Shown here piece by piece: positions 20,155-32,692 of a stretch of 64,000 nt of DNA. Each line of letters opens with the position of its first letter. Positions within the stretch are counted from its first letter, which is position 1. The DNA is taken from positions 310,001-374,000 of the forward strand of contig JANFAH010000051.1 of assembly GCA_024663395.1 (NCBI GenBank), given 5' to 3'. Below the pieces are notes generated by a model that was not told where the DNA came from, made no database searches, and saw nothing but the letters and a program-made list of their open reading frames with translations. This stretch comes from Pisolithus tinctorius. Lineage: Eukaryota > Basidiomycota > Agaricomycetes > Boletales > Pisolithaceae. Made by a program: the position numbers and the translations under genes.

Positions 20155-23100
20155 TTACTTCAAGCAAAGAGTACCTCCAAAGCGTTTCTTAGTTATTTCA
20201 TCCACCTTGGATTTCACCTCTCGGAAGGCTGCCCACCAAGCCTTTCCTATCTTCTCCGAGGTCATCCGTTGTGTTACAACTTCAGTTTCTAGCAGATCGT
20301 CGTGCTCGTAGAACTCCCAATATCTGCGCAGCAGCACTAACCACCACTTCATCACGGCGATCGTTTTCTCCATTCCCGTATCCGATGTCTCAACGCTCTG
20401 CACCAAGAACTTGCTGAAATATTCCACATCTTTCTGGTTCGGAGGGTCTTCCTTGAAGTTTTCGACCCAAGTTTCAATTACACGCTGTACATCATCCGTC
20501 ATCGTAAAGTACAGCTTCTCTCCTTTCTTTGGACCTTGCTGCTTTAAGAAAGGGTGTTGCGGGTGTTTGGCCAGAGGTTGGGGGCTTTTTAGGATACACG
20601 CGAGTTTTTCTTTCGCGTACTTGAGAACCGTCGGCTCAGTCAGCACCCCTCCATTCTTGAGATGTCGGGCCGTGATCAATTGCTCGCGTTGCACATCGAC
20701 GGGCAGGGCCGCGAAAACCTCGGGGTCAATACCAAGCTCCCGGAGTTCATCCTCGGGAACGCGCACAGAGGAGAGGCCAACACGAGTGGGACGTTTGGTG
20801 AAAAGCGTGCTCTTTCGTGGAGAAATAGTGGTTTTGCTTCTAGGTGCAAGCTGCCTTGTGATCCGCTTGACGTCAGTGGTAGTTCCCTTCACGGGTATCC
20901 TTGGACGGCGCTCAGCCGGAACAGGAGGGGGGTTGTCGGGTACAGGAGACTTGGAACGGCGTTCATATTCGTTCTCTAGCTCTTACGGATGCTTTCCGGC
21001 AGTGCATCAAATACATCTCTGTCCACCTGAGAAAATGGAGGGATATCGTGCGCAGAGGCCTCCTCAGCACTGACAGTGCTATTCTCCTGTGGTAGTACCA
21101 TTTCTTGAGAAGGCGGCTGGACAACAATCTGCGGATGCTCAGTCGGGATTTCCATTGACTCAACCTTGTGATCTGGCGTCTTGTGTCGCAATACAGGCTG
21201 GAAGGGCAGTCTCGCTTGTGCGGTACTCTCCACCGTGCCCGCCTTCTCTAACTTTTGGATTTGAATACCTATTCCCCGCAATTCCTTGGGATCGAAGTTA
21301 AAGGATAGGAGCAGCTTCCAGGCATGGTCTCCTATATCTTTGCTATCACTAGTAGCCTGACCATGTATGTTGGAAAGAGCTGTCTGCTTATTGAAGGTCT
21401 CGCATATCCCATGCCCCAAGAACTAGATACTATGTTACTGAGTCATCGGCAAGATAAATTTATGGTCTCTTGCCTTTGGTGCCTCTTTCGGCGCACTGGG
21501 GGTCGCGCTTCATGATTTTCAGTGTCAGCGATCTGCCACGCACGGATATATTGTGCATTCGTCGCGCGACCTCTTCCGCCATCTGATAGATGAACGTCTC
21601 TGTTTGCTCGTTGTTTTCGAATCGGACGCCATACTTAATCTGGTTCGAAGACAAGTTCCAAACTAAAAAGGAGGGAAAGACGTACATTAATGTCGCACGA
21701 CACAGATCTACGGGGTTTATCTGACTCGAGCTTGCGGTCGTCGATTCCCCTAATGGCTTTGTAAAGTGTCTCTCCAGTACCTTTTCCCAGCGCTTCACAA
21801 AGCTGCCCTTTGCTCTTCTTGGCCAACTCCCCCAGGTTTGCCGTACCAAGTTTTCCTTCGCTTTCTCCCGTGTTGAATGTCCAAAGCCATGGAGGTCATC
21901 GATACCGAGGGGGTCGAGTACCCTTTGGACATCGTCGCGCTTCAGATGAAAGAGTCCTGCAGGTTTGGCCTTCCTTGTAGCGATACGAGCCAGTTGGATG
22001 TTTTCTGCGATACCGATACTAACTGCACAAACTCCCAGTCAAACCACAGGTAGCAGGAAACTACTTTACGCCTACCGTTGCACCCGGTGGCTGCCTTCAC
22101 TTCCTCCCTAATGGTCTGGGCTAATGCAAGGGCATGATCGTCCACAGAGATTGGGGCCTCTGCTCTCCGACTCTCCACGCTACGCGATACGTCCACTAAC
22201 GCTTCGTCAACAGAGACCGCCTGAAGATCATCTGCATAACGCATAAGAATTGTATAGAATTGCAAAGAGAGATCTTTATATCTTTCACGGTAGCTCGTCA
22301 GACAGCAACTAAGACGAAGAACCCCATCCCGTACCTCTCGAATTCGTAGGGTATCGTCACGACCGAAGGGCACAGTTGCCTTGCCTGTCGTAGACTGGCA
22401 AAGCCCTCGAACCATGGTGCACATGAGAGCTAGAAGAGACATACCTCATACCATTCTTGATGCCAAACGACCTCGCTTCGTAACTTGAGCTAGCAATTTC
22501 ACTCGTACTCGACGCACCACCTTGATTTCCTTGTGAATGACAGACGACCACAGGTTTACTTCGCAATTGTGGCCGAGTAGTAAGCCCCGCAGAGACGAAG
22601 AAACAGTCAAAATCACAATGCATAATAACTCTCTCGTCGTTGACAGCTTTATGCTTTCCCTTGTTCTTGGTTGGAGATCTCAATATGAGCTCTGCGCTAC
22701 CCATACTGACATCCGTCGTCGAGGTCGACTGAGCGCCCGCTTTCTCTCGTACAACTGGACCGTCCTTATCTTGCGAGTTGCCAAATTCTTCGCGTTCCGC
22801 ACGTTCTTGAGCTTCCATGACGAGATTCCTAAGTTCTGCCTTCCACATCGAGAGATGGTGTAGACGCGAGTTCTTGTAATACCCTTCGATAAAGTCGGGT
22901 GCTATTGATGTGTGGGCTGCTCTCCACTGCGGATCAGCCATAACACGTTCGGCCATTTCGTTGGACCGCCCCAAAGCATAACCAGGGACTCGAGCAGCGT
23001 CTTCATATGTGGCAGGATCGGTGGTATACAGCGGACTGGGCGGCGACTTCGATCGAGAAACGGGATCTTCCATCTCATTCCGATTGACCTGTACTTGAGG

Positions 23101-23823
23101 GCTGGGTGGTGGCGTAGATCTTGAGATTGACTTCAATGTGGTTTGTCCTACTGGAGAGCCCTGAGACGGCTCGGCTCTACCGCCGGGATGGAAAATATAG
23201 TCTGTCCAAGGAAGCAATGTGCCGGCAGCTGCGCTCTCGACAAGCCACTCAGGTCTCACGACTTTCATATGCTTGAATTCGCGAATCTTGGCGGGTGTGA
23301 GGGAGCATGTAATGATATGGGTTCTGTGGTAAACACTCAATATAACACGAGCATGAATAATAGGGAATTGGAATGCGAACACTAAGATTTCTTGCTGAGA
23401 TAAGACTGAAAGACGCCGCCATGCGTAACAATGAGTTTCCGCAATTCTTGCATGGATGGTCTCGTCCATCCATTTATCTTCTGTATGTCAGAAAACCATC
23501 TACCAAATTCACGAGAGACAGACACGCACGTATATTGAAATTCCACGAAAGATGTCGTTCTTTTCGTCAGATGTGCTCTCCAAACTGGTGTTCTGAATTT
23601 GCAACTTCGCGCGCTTGCGTTGCATGTACTCCCCCCACTGTCCAAAGTGGGAGGCCCCGTATATCTCAGCATTGGTTTCAGGTCCATTCAGATGGTGCAG
23701 CGTCGTCTTTGAGGGCTGTCCAAGGTCTTCAGGACTCTCGCTTCGAGAACGACTTCGCTTTGCGTTCGTTCTGGCCCCGCTACTGATAGGCTGTTCATTC
23801 GACACATTGTTGGTATGTTCCAT
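20155..23823 (-). CDS. REV1: DNA repair protein REV1 (Y-family dCMP transferase)
   Basis: REV1 inserts dCMP opposite abasic sites and scaffolds translesion polymerases. N-terminal part: SHFGQWGEYMQRKRAKLQIQ and a BRCT domain starting IFRGISIYV and ending VRPEWLVESAAAGTLLPW. Catalytic domain: IMHCDFDCFFVSAG (metal-binding D), VVTIPYEFER, and DDLQAVSVDEALVDV (second acidic pair). Little-finger entry: DDLHGFGHSTREKAK and YKAIRGIDDRKLES. Two ubiquitin-binding motifs follow (VFDALPESIRKS and PEVFAALPVDVQREQL). The C-terminal Pol-binding domain contains AVMKWWLVLLRRYWEFYEHD and ends RFGGTLCLK. At least two single-base losses break the frame: at the T4 run 21851-21854 and near 20981-20985. Short introns separate the exons. 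The start is the ATG at 23823, giving a normal N-terminus. Confidence 0.93.
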
Positions 23824-24661
23824 ATGTCCCGCTCAAAAACAAAATCAACTGGTGTGTGTATCCTTGCAAGGAGTTCATGACTGCGGATTGAAGCCAGATC
23901 GCTAACGTCAGCATGTTCCTAGAATGGCGAATCCGCGGCTGGAAAAGGCCGAGCTCTAATACATCTGTCTCGTAGAGTCCAACTATGTAGCTGGTACATG
24001 TTGTGGCTATCATGCTGTAGTCCAACAAGGGGTGGATCATTTGTTAAAGTTCCGGCCACGTCCTCGCGGTGATTATAATATATGCCATTTCGATGGAGAA
24101 AGTTCGAGTACACATGTAATAGCCACGCCGAGGCTGGCAGCGTCAATACGAAACGCGATCATCGCATCTTGCCTGGTCCATGAAATCGGTCAGTTGCACT
24201 ACACCATAAGACACCGGGGTTGTCATTGTCAGCAATTCTATGCTTCCCGTCATCTAGATTGGGCGCCTTAGGATCATTCCGGCTATTTTCAACCACGACG
24301 CCCAAGCCAAGTTTCATGGATCATATTAGTGTTCACAGCCGGGGGGAAACCCCATTGTTGTCGGGGCGCCCCAAACCAGTACCCTTACAGGTGGAAATAA
24401 CTGTTGCAAGGTTATTAAGAATGAAACTAGACGGTCGGACATACGAGACTTTTGCACGTGAAATTCCATAGAGTGGGCAAAGAAGGCCAAAATTATCATT
24501 CCGTTACGGAAGCAAAAAGCCTAGTTTCGTTGGGTCAGTACTTAACTAGTCGGCAATAGAGAATTTAATACATACAAGAAACGGAAACATGCACCCCAAT
24601 CGGGTTCGACGATTAGCGTAGTACAGTAACGTATAACACCAGTAAAAAGAACATGCTATGA
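23824..24661. other. Intergenic between REV1 and the PP2C gene
   Basis: Contains the REV1 upstream region. A plus-strand frame at 24220-24471 is open for 83 codons but shows no convincing family. No repeat was seen. Confidence 0.45.
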
Positions 24662-26404
24662 CTACAGTGATTGAACCACAATACTGATGTCATCCAACCA
24701 GGGGATATCAAGGTCAAGTGTCAATGCCTAGAAACGCTAACCGATTCGCCTCCGAGACCTTGCCATAGTAGTTGTAAAGCCCTATTAGGTGGTATCGTAG
24801 CAGAACGGCCACCAGCAACAGGCATATTTCGTAACCATCGGTCAATTACGCTGCGCTGGTGCTGTCCACAGACATCGGTGAATCCGTCCGAACATAGTAT
24901 GAGGTATCTTCGTAGAGGCCCCTGTGAGCGGTCTAGCGGAAAGTGTGTGACCTCGGGCACCGCAGAAATGTATGGTGGGGTCTTGTTCCGCACTAGGAAT
25001 TCCTCCCACAGAGAAATATCGCGGTTTCCCGGGAAGAGGTTATATAGGATGCGTCTCGTGAACTCCGGAGGCTGTTTAAATGGCGTGTCACCTAAACCTA
25101 GAGTTGCAAATAATCATCAGCTATGACATAGCGCAGAACGTCGCGTGACGGCTACTGACATCGAAAAGGGGCAATAGCTCCCAAAACCCGATCATCGACG
25201 ATACATTCCGATTCTCCTGGGTGTTCCCTTCGCACGCGCTCCACTTCGCGTTTATTCTGTCCGTTGTGCACCCGAGTCAAGACTTCATAACTCCAGACCT
25301 GAGGCGAAGTCTCTGATACCATAACTACCGTGAGACTTGACGATGAGCGAAGGCTCCACGAAATGAACCGTTTCTTCGCTTACCTCCTTGGCAATCGCCC
25401 AAATTAGCGAGCCACAAGTTAGTGTGATCAGGGTCGACAAGTGCTACAAGTGCAGTGGTACCATACATGCAAAGCCTTGCCCGTTTAAAGTTCTCCCCAC
25501 CCACAAGTTGATCATTGAGGATGGTATGGATCTGCTGATCGGGCATCCCTATAGCAGCATGTAAACCACCTGGAAATAGCTCTAGGACGTCATTGGCAAT
25601 CGCATCGTCGAATGCGCGGATGGCACTGCTGAATACGTCCGCTATCAGCGGAGGGGGGACAATACGTCCACCATGCTTTTTGTCAAGGTCCTCCAGAAAC
25701 TCGCGGACGATGATAGGTACGTGGTGAGCGGCGTGTTGCACGGTAGCGTCTCCAAGATGTCCTGGTAAATTAAACTCATTGAATAGAGCTCCTGAGCGGA
25801 AAGTAAGTCAATCAGACATACCATCGAATACAGCGGTAAGAGTCCATATTCGGCCGCCTACGTGCAGCTGCTGCATGGCGTAGCGGTCCTGACTTTTCGC
25901 GCCAGAAAAGGGCTGAAAGTTGAGAGCGTCAGCTCTCCACTTCTCACCAGTACCATAAGCAAGGCTTTGAGGGTCGGATGCTAGCGACAACTTATTCCAT
26001 GCCTCGGACGTGGTGAGATTGGTGAAGGCGCGGGGCCAGGGGCCATCCTCAGGACCACAGATACTTCCAGGAATCTCGTCATACCACGCCACGGATGGCG
26101 GTTGAGCTTCCTGCTGTTGCGCCGAGCCGCCTGAGCCAGCGAGCATGGCTGCGGGGAAGGAGAAAGACCGGTGGACGAGCGATGTGGGGAATCGGGGAAG
26201 TGTTGGCCGAACATTCGCCCTGCCGCTTAATATGGACGGCATGTCCTGTACAGCACTTCCGGGATAGAGTTTCACCGTAACGGGGATTACTGAAAGCTGT
26301 GATATTATGCGCGCTCCTGAGAGTGCGTATTGCACACGTGGGGACGTTATGGCCCTATAAATTGGCGGACACAGTGTAACTGGTGACAAATTTGACTGCA
26401 CCAA
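24662..26404 (-). CDS. PP2C-type protein phosphatase, probably mitochondrial (pyruvate dehydrogenase phosphatase-like)
   Basis: Metal-dependent Ser/Thr phosphatase of the PPM family. Motifs in order: KSQDRYAM, TLTAVFDGH-LGDATV (split by an intron), ALVALVDPDHTNLWLANLGD (metal-site D), DRVLGAIAPFRCLGD, RYLILCSDGFTD, and a terminal WLDDISIVVQSL. The long insert and the basic, hydroxylated N-terminus (SGRANVRPTLPRFPTSLVHR) suggest a mitochondrial presequence and kinship with the pyruvate dehydrogenase phosphatase branch (Ptc5/Ptc6-like). That branch assignment is inference. The terminal block is out of frame by one base near 24721-24725. Two starts are possible, 26404 and 26242; the second places the presequence directly at the N-terminus. 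Confidence 0.85.
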
Positions 26405-26832
26405 TCGAGATATTCAGGACCACACTTACCGGAAACAACACCCAGCGAGTGCCATCGACGTACGCATGGCACTCTCAAATGAACAGCGGCTCAGGGAAAT
26501 GGCAATTACCGCGCGTCAAGCGCGTCAGTGTGGTCAACCTGACATTTGGTGAGTAACCGACTACATTAGCTTGTTTACGTAACACACACACACACAGGGA
26601 AGATATACCATGGGTATGCTAATTGCATTGCATTGCTACACAAGGTCTGAGTCGTTTACATGTTACTGTATGTGCGAAGTATTAGGGCGAATGAAATATA
26701 CAATAGTACAAGGTCCAGCGGTGAGTGGAAATGAAAGAAGAATGCAAAAGAGTGATGAAAAATTTGCTAACCATTCTATGTAATCCCGCTAGATTAAGAG
26801 GGCGAGTATGAGCCAGAAGAAAGGAAGACAAC
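26405..26832. other. Intergenic between PP2C gene and Cys-rich membrane protein gene
   Basis: Upstream region of the PP2C gene and 3' region of the next minus-strand gene. It contains a CA microsatellite at about 26582-26596. Confidence 0.5.
26582..26596 (+). repeat. Dinucleotide microsatellite (AC)n
   Basis: About seven to eight AC units in a row. Confidence 0.85.
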
Positions 26833-29705
26833 TCATTGACGAAATGGATTGCGTGATCCGCCCGTATTAACTGGCGTCACCCAGTATGATCCGATCTCGT
26901 CAGTAGCCTCCCGGACAGATGTTGCATATGCCTCCGCATCTGTAGGCGGTGGCTTCCGCGGCGTAAGTTCGCGCCTGAGAACGTTTGGCTTCTTGCACAC
27001 CGACGAGGCGATAGTTGTGGTGGAGAATCGCGATGTCAACGGATTCGACTTCACAGGCTGTCGGGGTTCAGGCCCGTTACGCGGCATCCCTGTAACCTGG
27101 GAATAAAGCGACTCCCGAGACAAACGGTGAGAATCGTAGTCACAAGCCCCGTGGGACTTGCGATCGTGGAGCGACGGAAGGGGAGAAGGGCAACGGCTTG
27201 ACCCCGCCCTAGAATACTCGTATGCCCCGATCAATTTCTCCAGTTCCCGATCGTGGTGCGCTTCTTCCGCGGCCCGGAGCTTCCAAAGAGCAATCTCTTC
27301 ATTATCCGGAGGAGGTGGGTTTGAGTGACGGAATAATCCCAGAAGACGCTGTCGCCAGTTTGTCTTTTGATCGAGAGCTTTGGCGGAAGCAAACGCGGCT
27401 GTTGCCTTGGCTCTTTTCTTCCGAGCACGTCGGCGCCAGCACCAAAGGAATGCCATAAATATAAAGGCGCAGCCAAGCGTCATTAACAGAATTTCCCACC
27501 ACGACAGTGACTGACGAGTTGTCGTGGAAACAGGAGATGACAGGCCACTGATCGATGGCAAGGCAGCCGAACCACCGGTCGACGACGGGACTAGCACAAG
27601 TTCGGATAAACATGCGCCGAGACCAGGTACGATATTGGTTCCGCTACTGCAATTAGCCGCGACACAGGAACCCCCGCGGAGCACCTGACTCGAGCTCGAG
27701 CAAGCTAGACAATTACTTGGACCTGACCCCGAGCAACTCGAGCAACTGCTGTCACAGGACTGGCATGTGGACGAAGTGGCGTCGAAATACTGGTTTTGAC
27801 TGCAGGTCGCCAAGCAACGGCCGTTGGTAAGTACGGGGAGTGTCTGGTTGCAGCTTGTGCATTGGTTGAAAGCCGAGCCGGAACAAGTTGCACAGTCGGG
27901 ATGGCATGCAACGCAAGCACCCGAGGAGCTGAAAGCGTTGGATGGGCACGAGCTAACACACTGCCCATTCGATGCAAGCATGTTGTTCGCACATGTCAAA
28001 CAATAAGTGGCGCTTCCAGAACAAGTGCTGCATGACGAGCTACAGGCTGCCAAACGCTCAGTCAGCAACATGGTCAAGGGATCGAAGCAGGGGGACATAC
28101 CTGTGCAGGTAAGGTTATCTGTGGGAGATAAAAATGTGCCCGAAGGACAGCTCTCGATGCAATTGCCTTGATAAAGTACATAACCAGGCAAGCAACCAGT
28201 GCATTGGGCTTGGTTGGTAGTGGAGGCGACATTAAAGTTTGGTATCTGACAGGATGTACACTTGGGTCCACAAGCTGTAGATACAGTGAGAAAAACGGCC
28301 AACCTCCACGTGTAGTGGCAACTTACTATCACACTCGTGCTTATTGTTGTTGGCAATGAGGGAAGAACCCTGGCAGACACCAACGCTGTTGGTCTGCACA
28401 CACGACCCATTGAGTGAGTAAGTCCCTGAAGCGCAAATTACACAATTATTCGAGGTTGACCCGGTACACGTTTGACACTCCGTAGCGCACGGCTCGCAAC
28501 TTGTGCCGTTGCTGTAGCTGCCATCAGGGCAGGTTGTGCCGCCAGAGGTCGTCTGGGAAGCAGCATCACACTTCGTACGATCGTTTGCATCCTGCGTGTA
28601 GCCAGATTTGCACGTGATACAATCGCCCGAGCCATCAGCACACTGGGAGCAACCGAGTTGGCAAACTGTAGCACAGTTAGCACAGGTACCATAGCGTTAA
28701 GATGATTCCTTACTTTCACAGTTACCCGATGAATCGAGGAAGTATCCAGTTGCACAAGAGCACACTGGGTACCGTTGGATGCTGACGTCCAACCTGGAAG
28801 ACAACTGCATTGTCCATTCGAGCCACACTGACCATTGATACAGTTGCAACTCGATGGAGGATTCGTAACCGTCGTAGAAAGGCAACGACCGGATCCGGAA
28901 ATTCCGTCATCACATGAAGTACAGCCAGACGGGCAAGGCAGGCACGATGGTCCATAGTGCCAGATGCACACTGCTCACACGACGACCCGGAGAAACCCGA
29001 AGGGCACGAGCACGTCCGGATGCAGTACAAACGCCACTCCCAGAACACGGTGGAGAACATGTTGAAGACTCAACTTTGACTAGTGACAAAGAGCCCGACA
29101 CTCCAGCTGGAAGTTGGCTAACATCTGGGATTGAGTTCCAGAGAATAACGTGACTGTTTCCTGCAGTGACCTCTGCCCACACGTTACCAGAGAGGGCAAG
29201 AGATTCGGTGTTACTCAAGGAAGTTGAGGTATTTTGGGAAAGGCTTATGTACGAGCCTTCACCGGAGTAGAGCGCTTTCGGGTATGTTGCGATACCAGGC
29301 TGCAATTGCACAGTGAGGGGCAACGTCACCGAAGTATTGGCCGTCGAATTTGCGAATCCGGGTGAAGGAGAGAGGGTCGCGGAAGAGGACGTCAACAGTT
29401 CATTAAGTAGCTGGGGTTCGTCGACGATGTGTATTGTCCAGGAAGCAAAGTACGTCTGTGGAAATTCCAGAGGCGGAGAGCGTTGCGCCAACTGTAAACG
29501 ATATTAGCGACGAGCTCCACCAGCTAGTTTGCAACACATACGAGTCGTATTCGAGTAACCTTGAAGGCATTGACCTGCAACGCAAAGAACAGTAGAAGAT
29601 TGCGCGACTGCGAATGCTTCAGCATGCTAGTCGGAATGCAAGGGCGGGGTACTCACCAACAGACGCGCCGAAGGCAAGAGAAGCAGCGAGGATGCTTGCT
29701 AACAT
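26833..29705 (-). CDS. Furin-like/growth-factor-receptor Cys-rich type I membrane protein
   Basis: Large secreted-then-anchored protein. A signal peptide (MLASILAASLAFGASVG) is split by an intron. A non-Cys N-terminal domain (FPQTYFASWTIHIVDEPQ, GNVWAEVTAGNSHVILWNSI) follows, then EGF/furin-like repeats (CSPPCSGSGVC, CSCPSGFSGSSCEQC, CPSGCTSCDDGISGSGRC, CTSCQIPNFNVAS, CNQTLPVLTNGRC and others). One membrane helix (WWEILLMTLGCAFIFMAFLW) is followed by a basic stop-transfer and a Ser-rich cytoplasmic tail ending RNPFRQ. Similar 'growth factor receptor domain' proteins occur across mushrooms. Their ligands are unknown. Frame breaks of one base occur near 29014, 28954 and 28756 within the Cys-rich part, and the repeat pattern continues across each. 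Stop at 26833. Confidence 0.82.
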
Positions 29706-30136
29706 CCCGAGCGGTGAAGGAAAAGTGAACGTGAGGGTCGGTGAAGAAGGTTGGACAGAGAAGAAGAGCGCAGGGCTCCGATAGGACGACACTGGCTGAG
29801 TCCATCCCTTTTGTTGTGTCCCGAAAATAAAGGTGCCGGCCCGTTGCCAGCGCCAGCGAGAACAATGGACACTCGGAAAACAATAGAGCTCGGCTCACCG
29901 ACATTTTCCTTTTTGGGAACAACATGGTGGCTGTGCAACGCTCATGTAGATTTGTCGAAGTACTGTACAGATTGGTTGATGTGGCTACATATAAATGTCT
30001 TAATCTCGAGAAGCGATATGGTAGTGTATGTAAGGGATGAAGCATAACAAATCGTTCATGGGATATCAGAAAATACCAGGGGACAAGACGTGTTTCCCGC
30101 AGTCGGTTATCGCGTAGTAACGATACTCACAGTGAA
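29706..30136. other. Intergenic upstream of the Cys-rich membrane protein gene
   Basis: Promoter region of the minus-strand gene to the left and 3' flank of the calcipressin gene to the right. No other feature was recognised. Confidence 0.45.
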
Positions 30137-30937
30137 CTAACGCAAAGTCACTGGCATCGGGGTAGGGCTGTAGGGTGGTTTCCAGTGCATCCGCGATGGA
30201 TTGGGCGTGCCGTACTCCCAATCCTCTTCCTTATCTTCATCGTCTAGTTCATCCTCCCCGTCGCAATCCTCGACATATACACAACACCACACCATCCCAT
30301 CTTCGGGCTCGAGCAACACCTCCCGACCCCACGTTTCTCTCGGCATTTCAACTTGTTCAAAGCAGCGACGAGGTCCTCTGCGAGTGCGACGGAGTTCGGC
30401 GGGTCCTCACGTATCTGCTCCCAACCAACTGGCGGCGATCCCGGTGGTGAAATGAGGAAATTCTTTCCAACGGGGGAGGTTTGAGGAACTGATCCTCAGA
30501 GGTTGGTGAAGATGGACTGATAGTCGGATTTGGCTCTGCACGGTACACTCGGAGAATAGTTTGCTCCCTGTATAAAATAAGCATCACGCGCGGTCAAGGC
30601 GCGACCACACATACCCATGAACCGGTTGGATGACCAAAGGATCGCTGTTGGCCTTAGCCTGTTCCACAGACTCGACATCGTTGTATACCAAAAGTATACG
30701 GGAGAAACAAGATATCGGAACCCAATGAGCGATCTCCCCGTACACAGCAAAGTATTCACGAAGCGCCCAAAGGATAACCGGCTCAAAAAAGCTTCGTGGC
30801 ACTTGGGTGATGATAAGCGTGTTGGTGGGCTGAACGGCCGAAGGTGACGTTGGCCCGGATCGTGATGTGGAGGATGATAGACACTGGCGAAGATAGCATG
30901 GCTGCTCTACAGTGGCTCTTGGAGTGGAGGTCAGCAA
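30137..30937 (-). CDS. RCN1: Calcipressin (regulator of calcineurin)
   Basis: Calcipressins bind and modulate calcineurin in Ca2+ signalling. An RRM-like N-terminal half starts TNTLIITQVPRSFFEPVILW, continues YGEIAHWVPISCFSRILLVY and DPLVIQPVHG, then RVYRAEPNP. Next come the family-defining FLISPPGSPPVGWEQIREDP block and a C-terminal acidic part (VYVEDCDGEDELDDEDKEED). The SPPGSPP signature is present but out of frame with the upstream part by one base (break near 30457-30466). A second single-base break lies near 30343-30348. The intron between the RRM-like part and RVYRAE is short. The start at 30937 is the first ATG of the exon. A shorter N-terminus is possible. Confidence 0.87.
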
Positions 30938-31335
30938 TCAAATCAGCCGCCAATGTTATACTCTCCAGCAACCTGGATTATGTGATCTCCACAGCCGTGG
31001 CAGTGCCGGCAAGCCGCTGTCTGTTTAGTTTCAGGGTACCGTCAACTGTGCAGTGTCGTTTCTGGGAATTCCGAGTCGCACGACTCGCATGGCAAAGCAC
31101 CCACTCTTCCATGTGGAAGGCCAACTGTGCAATCACTGCCAGCCGGGTGCTGTACATGGTTTTCGATCGCCGCGCAGCGTACAAAATCATATCCGGAACC
31201 CTATAGCTATACTGTAGACGTACAACAATGCGGTCTTTCTACCCCGCGCTTCTATCTAACTGCTTATCTCTTCGACAGCCACCATCACGGCACGCCCTTG
31301 AGAAGATGGATAATCTCCACGACAGGAGGTTCAAG
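30938..31335. other. Intergenic between RCN1 and the CCDC124 homologue
   Basis: Upstream region of RCN1 and 3' flank of the next gene. Nothing else was seen. Confidence 0.45.
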
Positions 31336-32403
31336 TCATGCACGTAGCCGTTTCTGCACTGCCTCCTGCTTCTCTTTCAAAGCCTGGACCCTCTCCTCTT
31401 TGCTAGCGTCGTATGCGACCGTGACCTGATTGAATCTGCGTAAACGTTAGCATATTGATGCTGTGAAAAAAAAAGCGCCGAAACACACGGATTTTCAGGT
31501 GATTTCTGGAATTGCTTATACAGGATGTCCTGTGGGGACTATTAGGTTTGCTACGACCAATTCACAAATCCGGTGTCTTACATGATATTGCTGCAGGCGT
31601 AAACCGGGTGCTTGATGAAACGTGCAGTTAGTTGGAAGATCCAAACTGCCAGATCTCAGATACCTACATCTTCTTTGACTTTCGGCAATTCCGCCTCCTT
31701 GTACGCTTCGAATGCTGCCTGTAAACACGCGGGGTTAATCTGTACACTGCCAATGAGCTGGAATGAGATTACCTTGAATCTCCGCTGATTTGCAAAAACA
31801 CATAAGCATCACCAATGGCAAAGCTGGAACAGCCACTGACCTCAGGATGTCTCTCGATACCTGCAGCTTGTTGGCCAACACTTGCTTTGTCCATCTTCGC
31901 AGTCACGATTTCCAGAAGGTCGAGTGCGTTATCGATGCCTGTAGCGGCATAGGTTTCGGCCTCGCCTTGCTCTGTCTCTCTCTCCTTGTCCTTCCCACTG
32001 ACTAACCCGCCACCTGCAGCAATTGCACCAGGACCAGCGGGCTTGACACCTTTTGCAGTCTTCTTCGTGCCAGCCTTCGGAGCCGATTTCACTTTGGAAG
32101 GAAGAGACGATTCCTCCTCTGCAAGTAGCCGTGCATTCTCTGCCTTTCTGGCAAGCTCTGCCCGACGTTTCTCCTCCTTGTCCTCTTTTGACTTTCCAGT
32201 TTTTGCGCCTTCAGCCCAATTCTCTGCCTCCTTGCGTTCCTGAGAGACTGAGTGAGCTGCCTTACTTACAAAAGACACCGGTATGACGGCTATGACGGGT
32301 GGCCTGCCTTGTCCGCAGCAGCTGCCTGCTGTTTCTTAGCCTCATTCTCTGCCTTTTTGGCTCGCCCAGCCTCTTTCTTTGCGTTTGTGCTCTTGGGCGC
32401 CAT
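31336..32403 (-). CDS. CCDC124 (DUF1014) family coiled-coil protein
   Basis: Small, highly charged, conserved eukaryotic protein. Mammalian and yeast relatives bind ribosomes and have been linked to stress tolerance and cytokinesis. The N-terminus (MAPKSTNAKKEAGRAKKAEN) runs into a long Lys/Glu/Ala coiled coil (ENWAEGAKTGKSKEDKEEKR, ELARKAENARLLAEEE). A Gly/Ala-rich linker is followed by the conserved C-terminal domain: GIDNALDLLEIVTAKMDKAS, IERHPERRFKAAFEAYKEAE, LPKVKED, HPGLRLQQYHD, NPFNQ. There are several short introns. One base is missing at 31604-31608, where HPGLRLQQYH is conserved only if the frame changes. The stop is at 31336. The ATG at 32403 gives a typical start. Confidence 0.88.
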
Positions 32404-32692
32404 GCTCTGCAGGAAGGGTCGATTGAAGTGCGATACAAACACAGGATGATGAGTTTGGAAAGACAGAAGCTGATTACGTAGTGCTGATCTAATCTAATCG
32501 GATTCTGAGCACAGCCACCCCGATCACGATGTCCATCCGTTCACATATAAAAGGACCCCACCACTGACAGCGCCTCGTGTTCCTGTAACCCAGTCATCAA
32601 GGCCGCCCGTGAACGCAGTTGTCCGTTAACTTTACGATCCCTTAGTTTTCCGTCTTTTTTCATTTCCTTATTCCTTATCGCTGTGAGTGGTC
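32404..32692. promoter_or_regulatory. Bidirectional promoter, CCDC124 homologue / DUF6699 gene
   Basis: 289 bp between divergent start codons. TATAAAAG at 32546-32553 faces the plus-strand gene. A T-rich stretch precedes the DUF6699 start. Confidence 0.5.

Noticed and set aside
22400..23800. REV1 breaks as evidence of pseudogenisation
   Set aside because: All catalytic and binding motifs are intact. The only defects are single-base, and the same class of defect occurs in most other genes here.
24220..24471. Short plus-strand frame with a cyanase-like stretch (ARLLRMKLDGRTYETFAREI)
   Set aside because: Only a loose resemblance to one helix. The expected following motif and the rest of the enzyme are missing.
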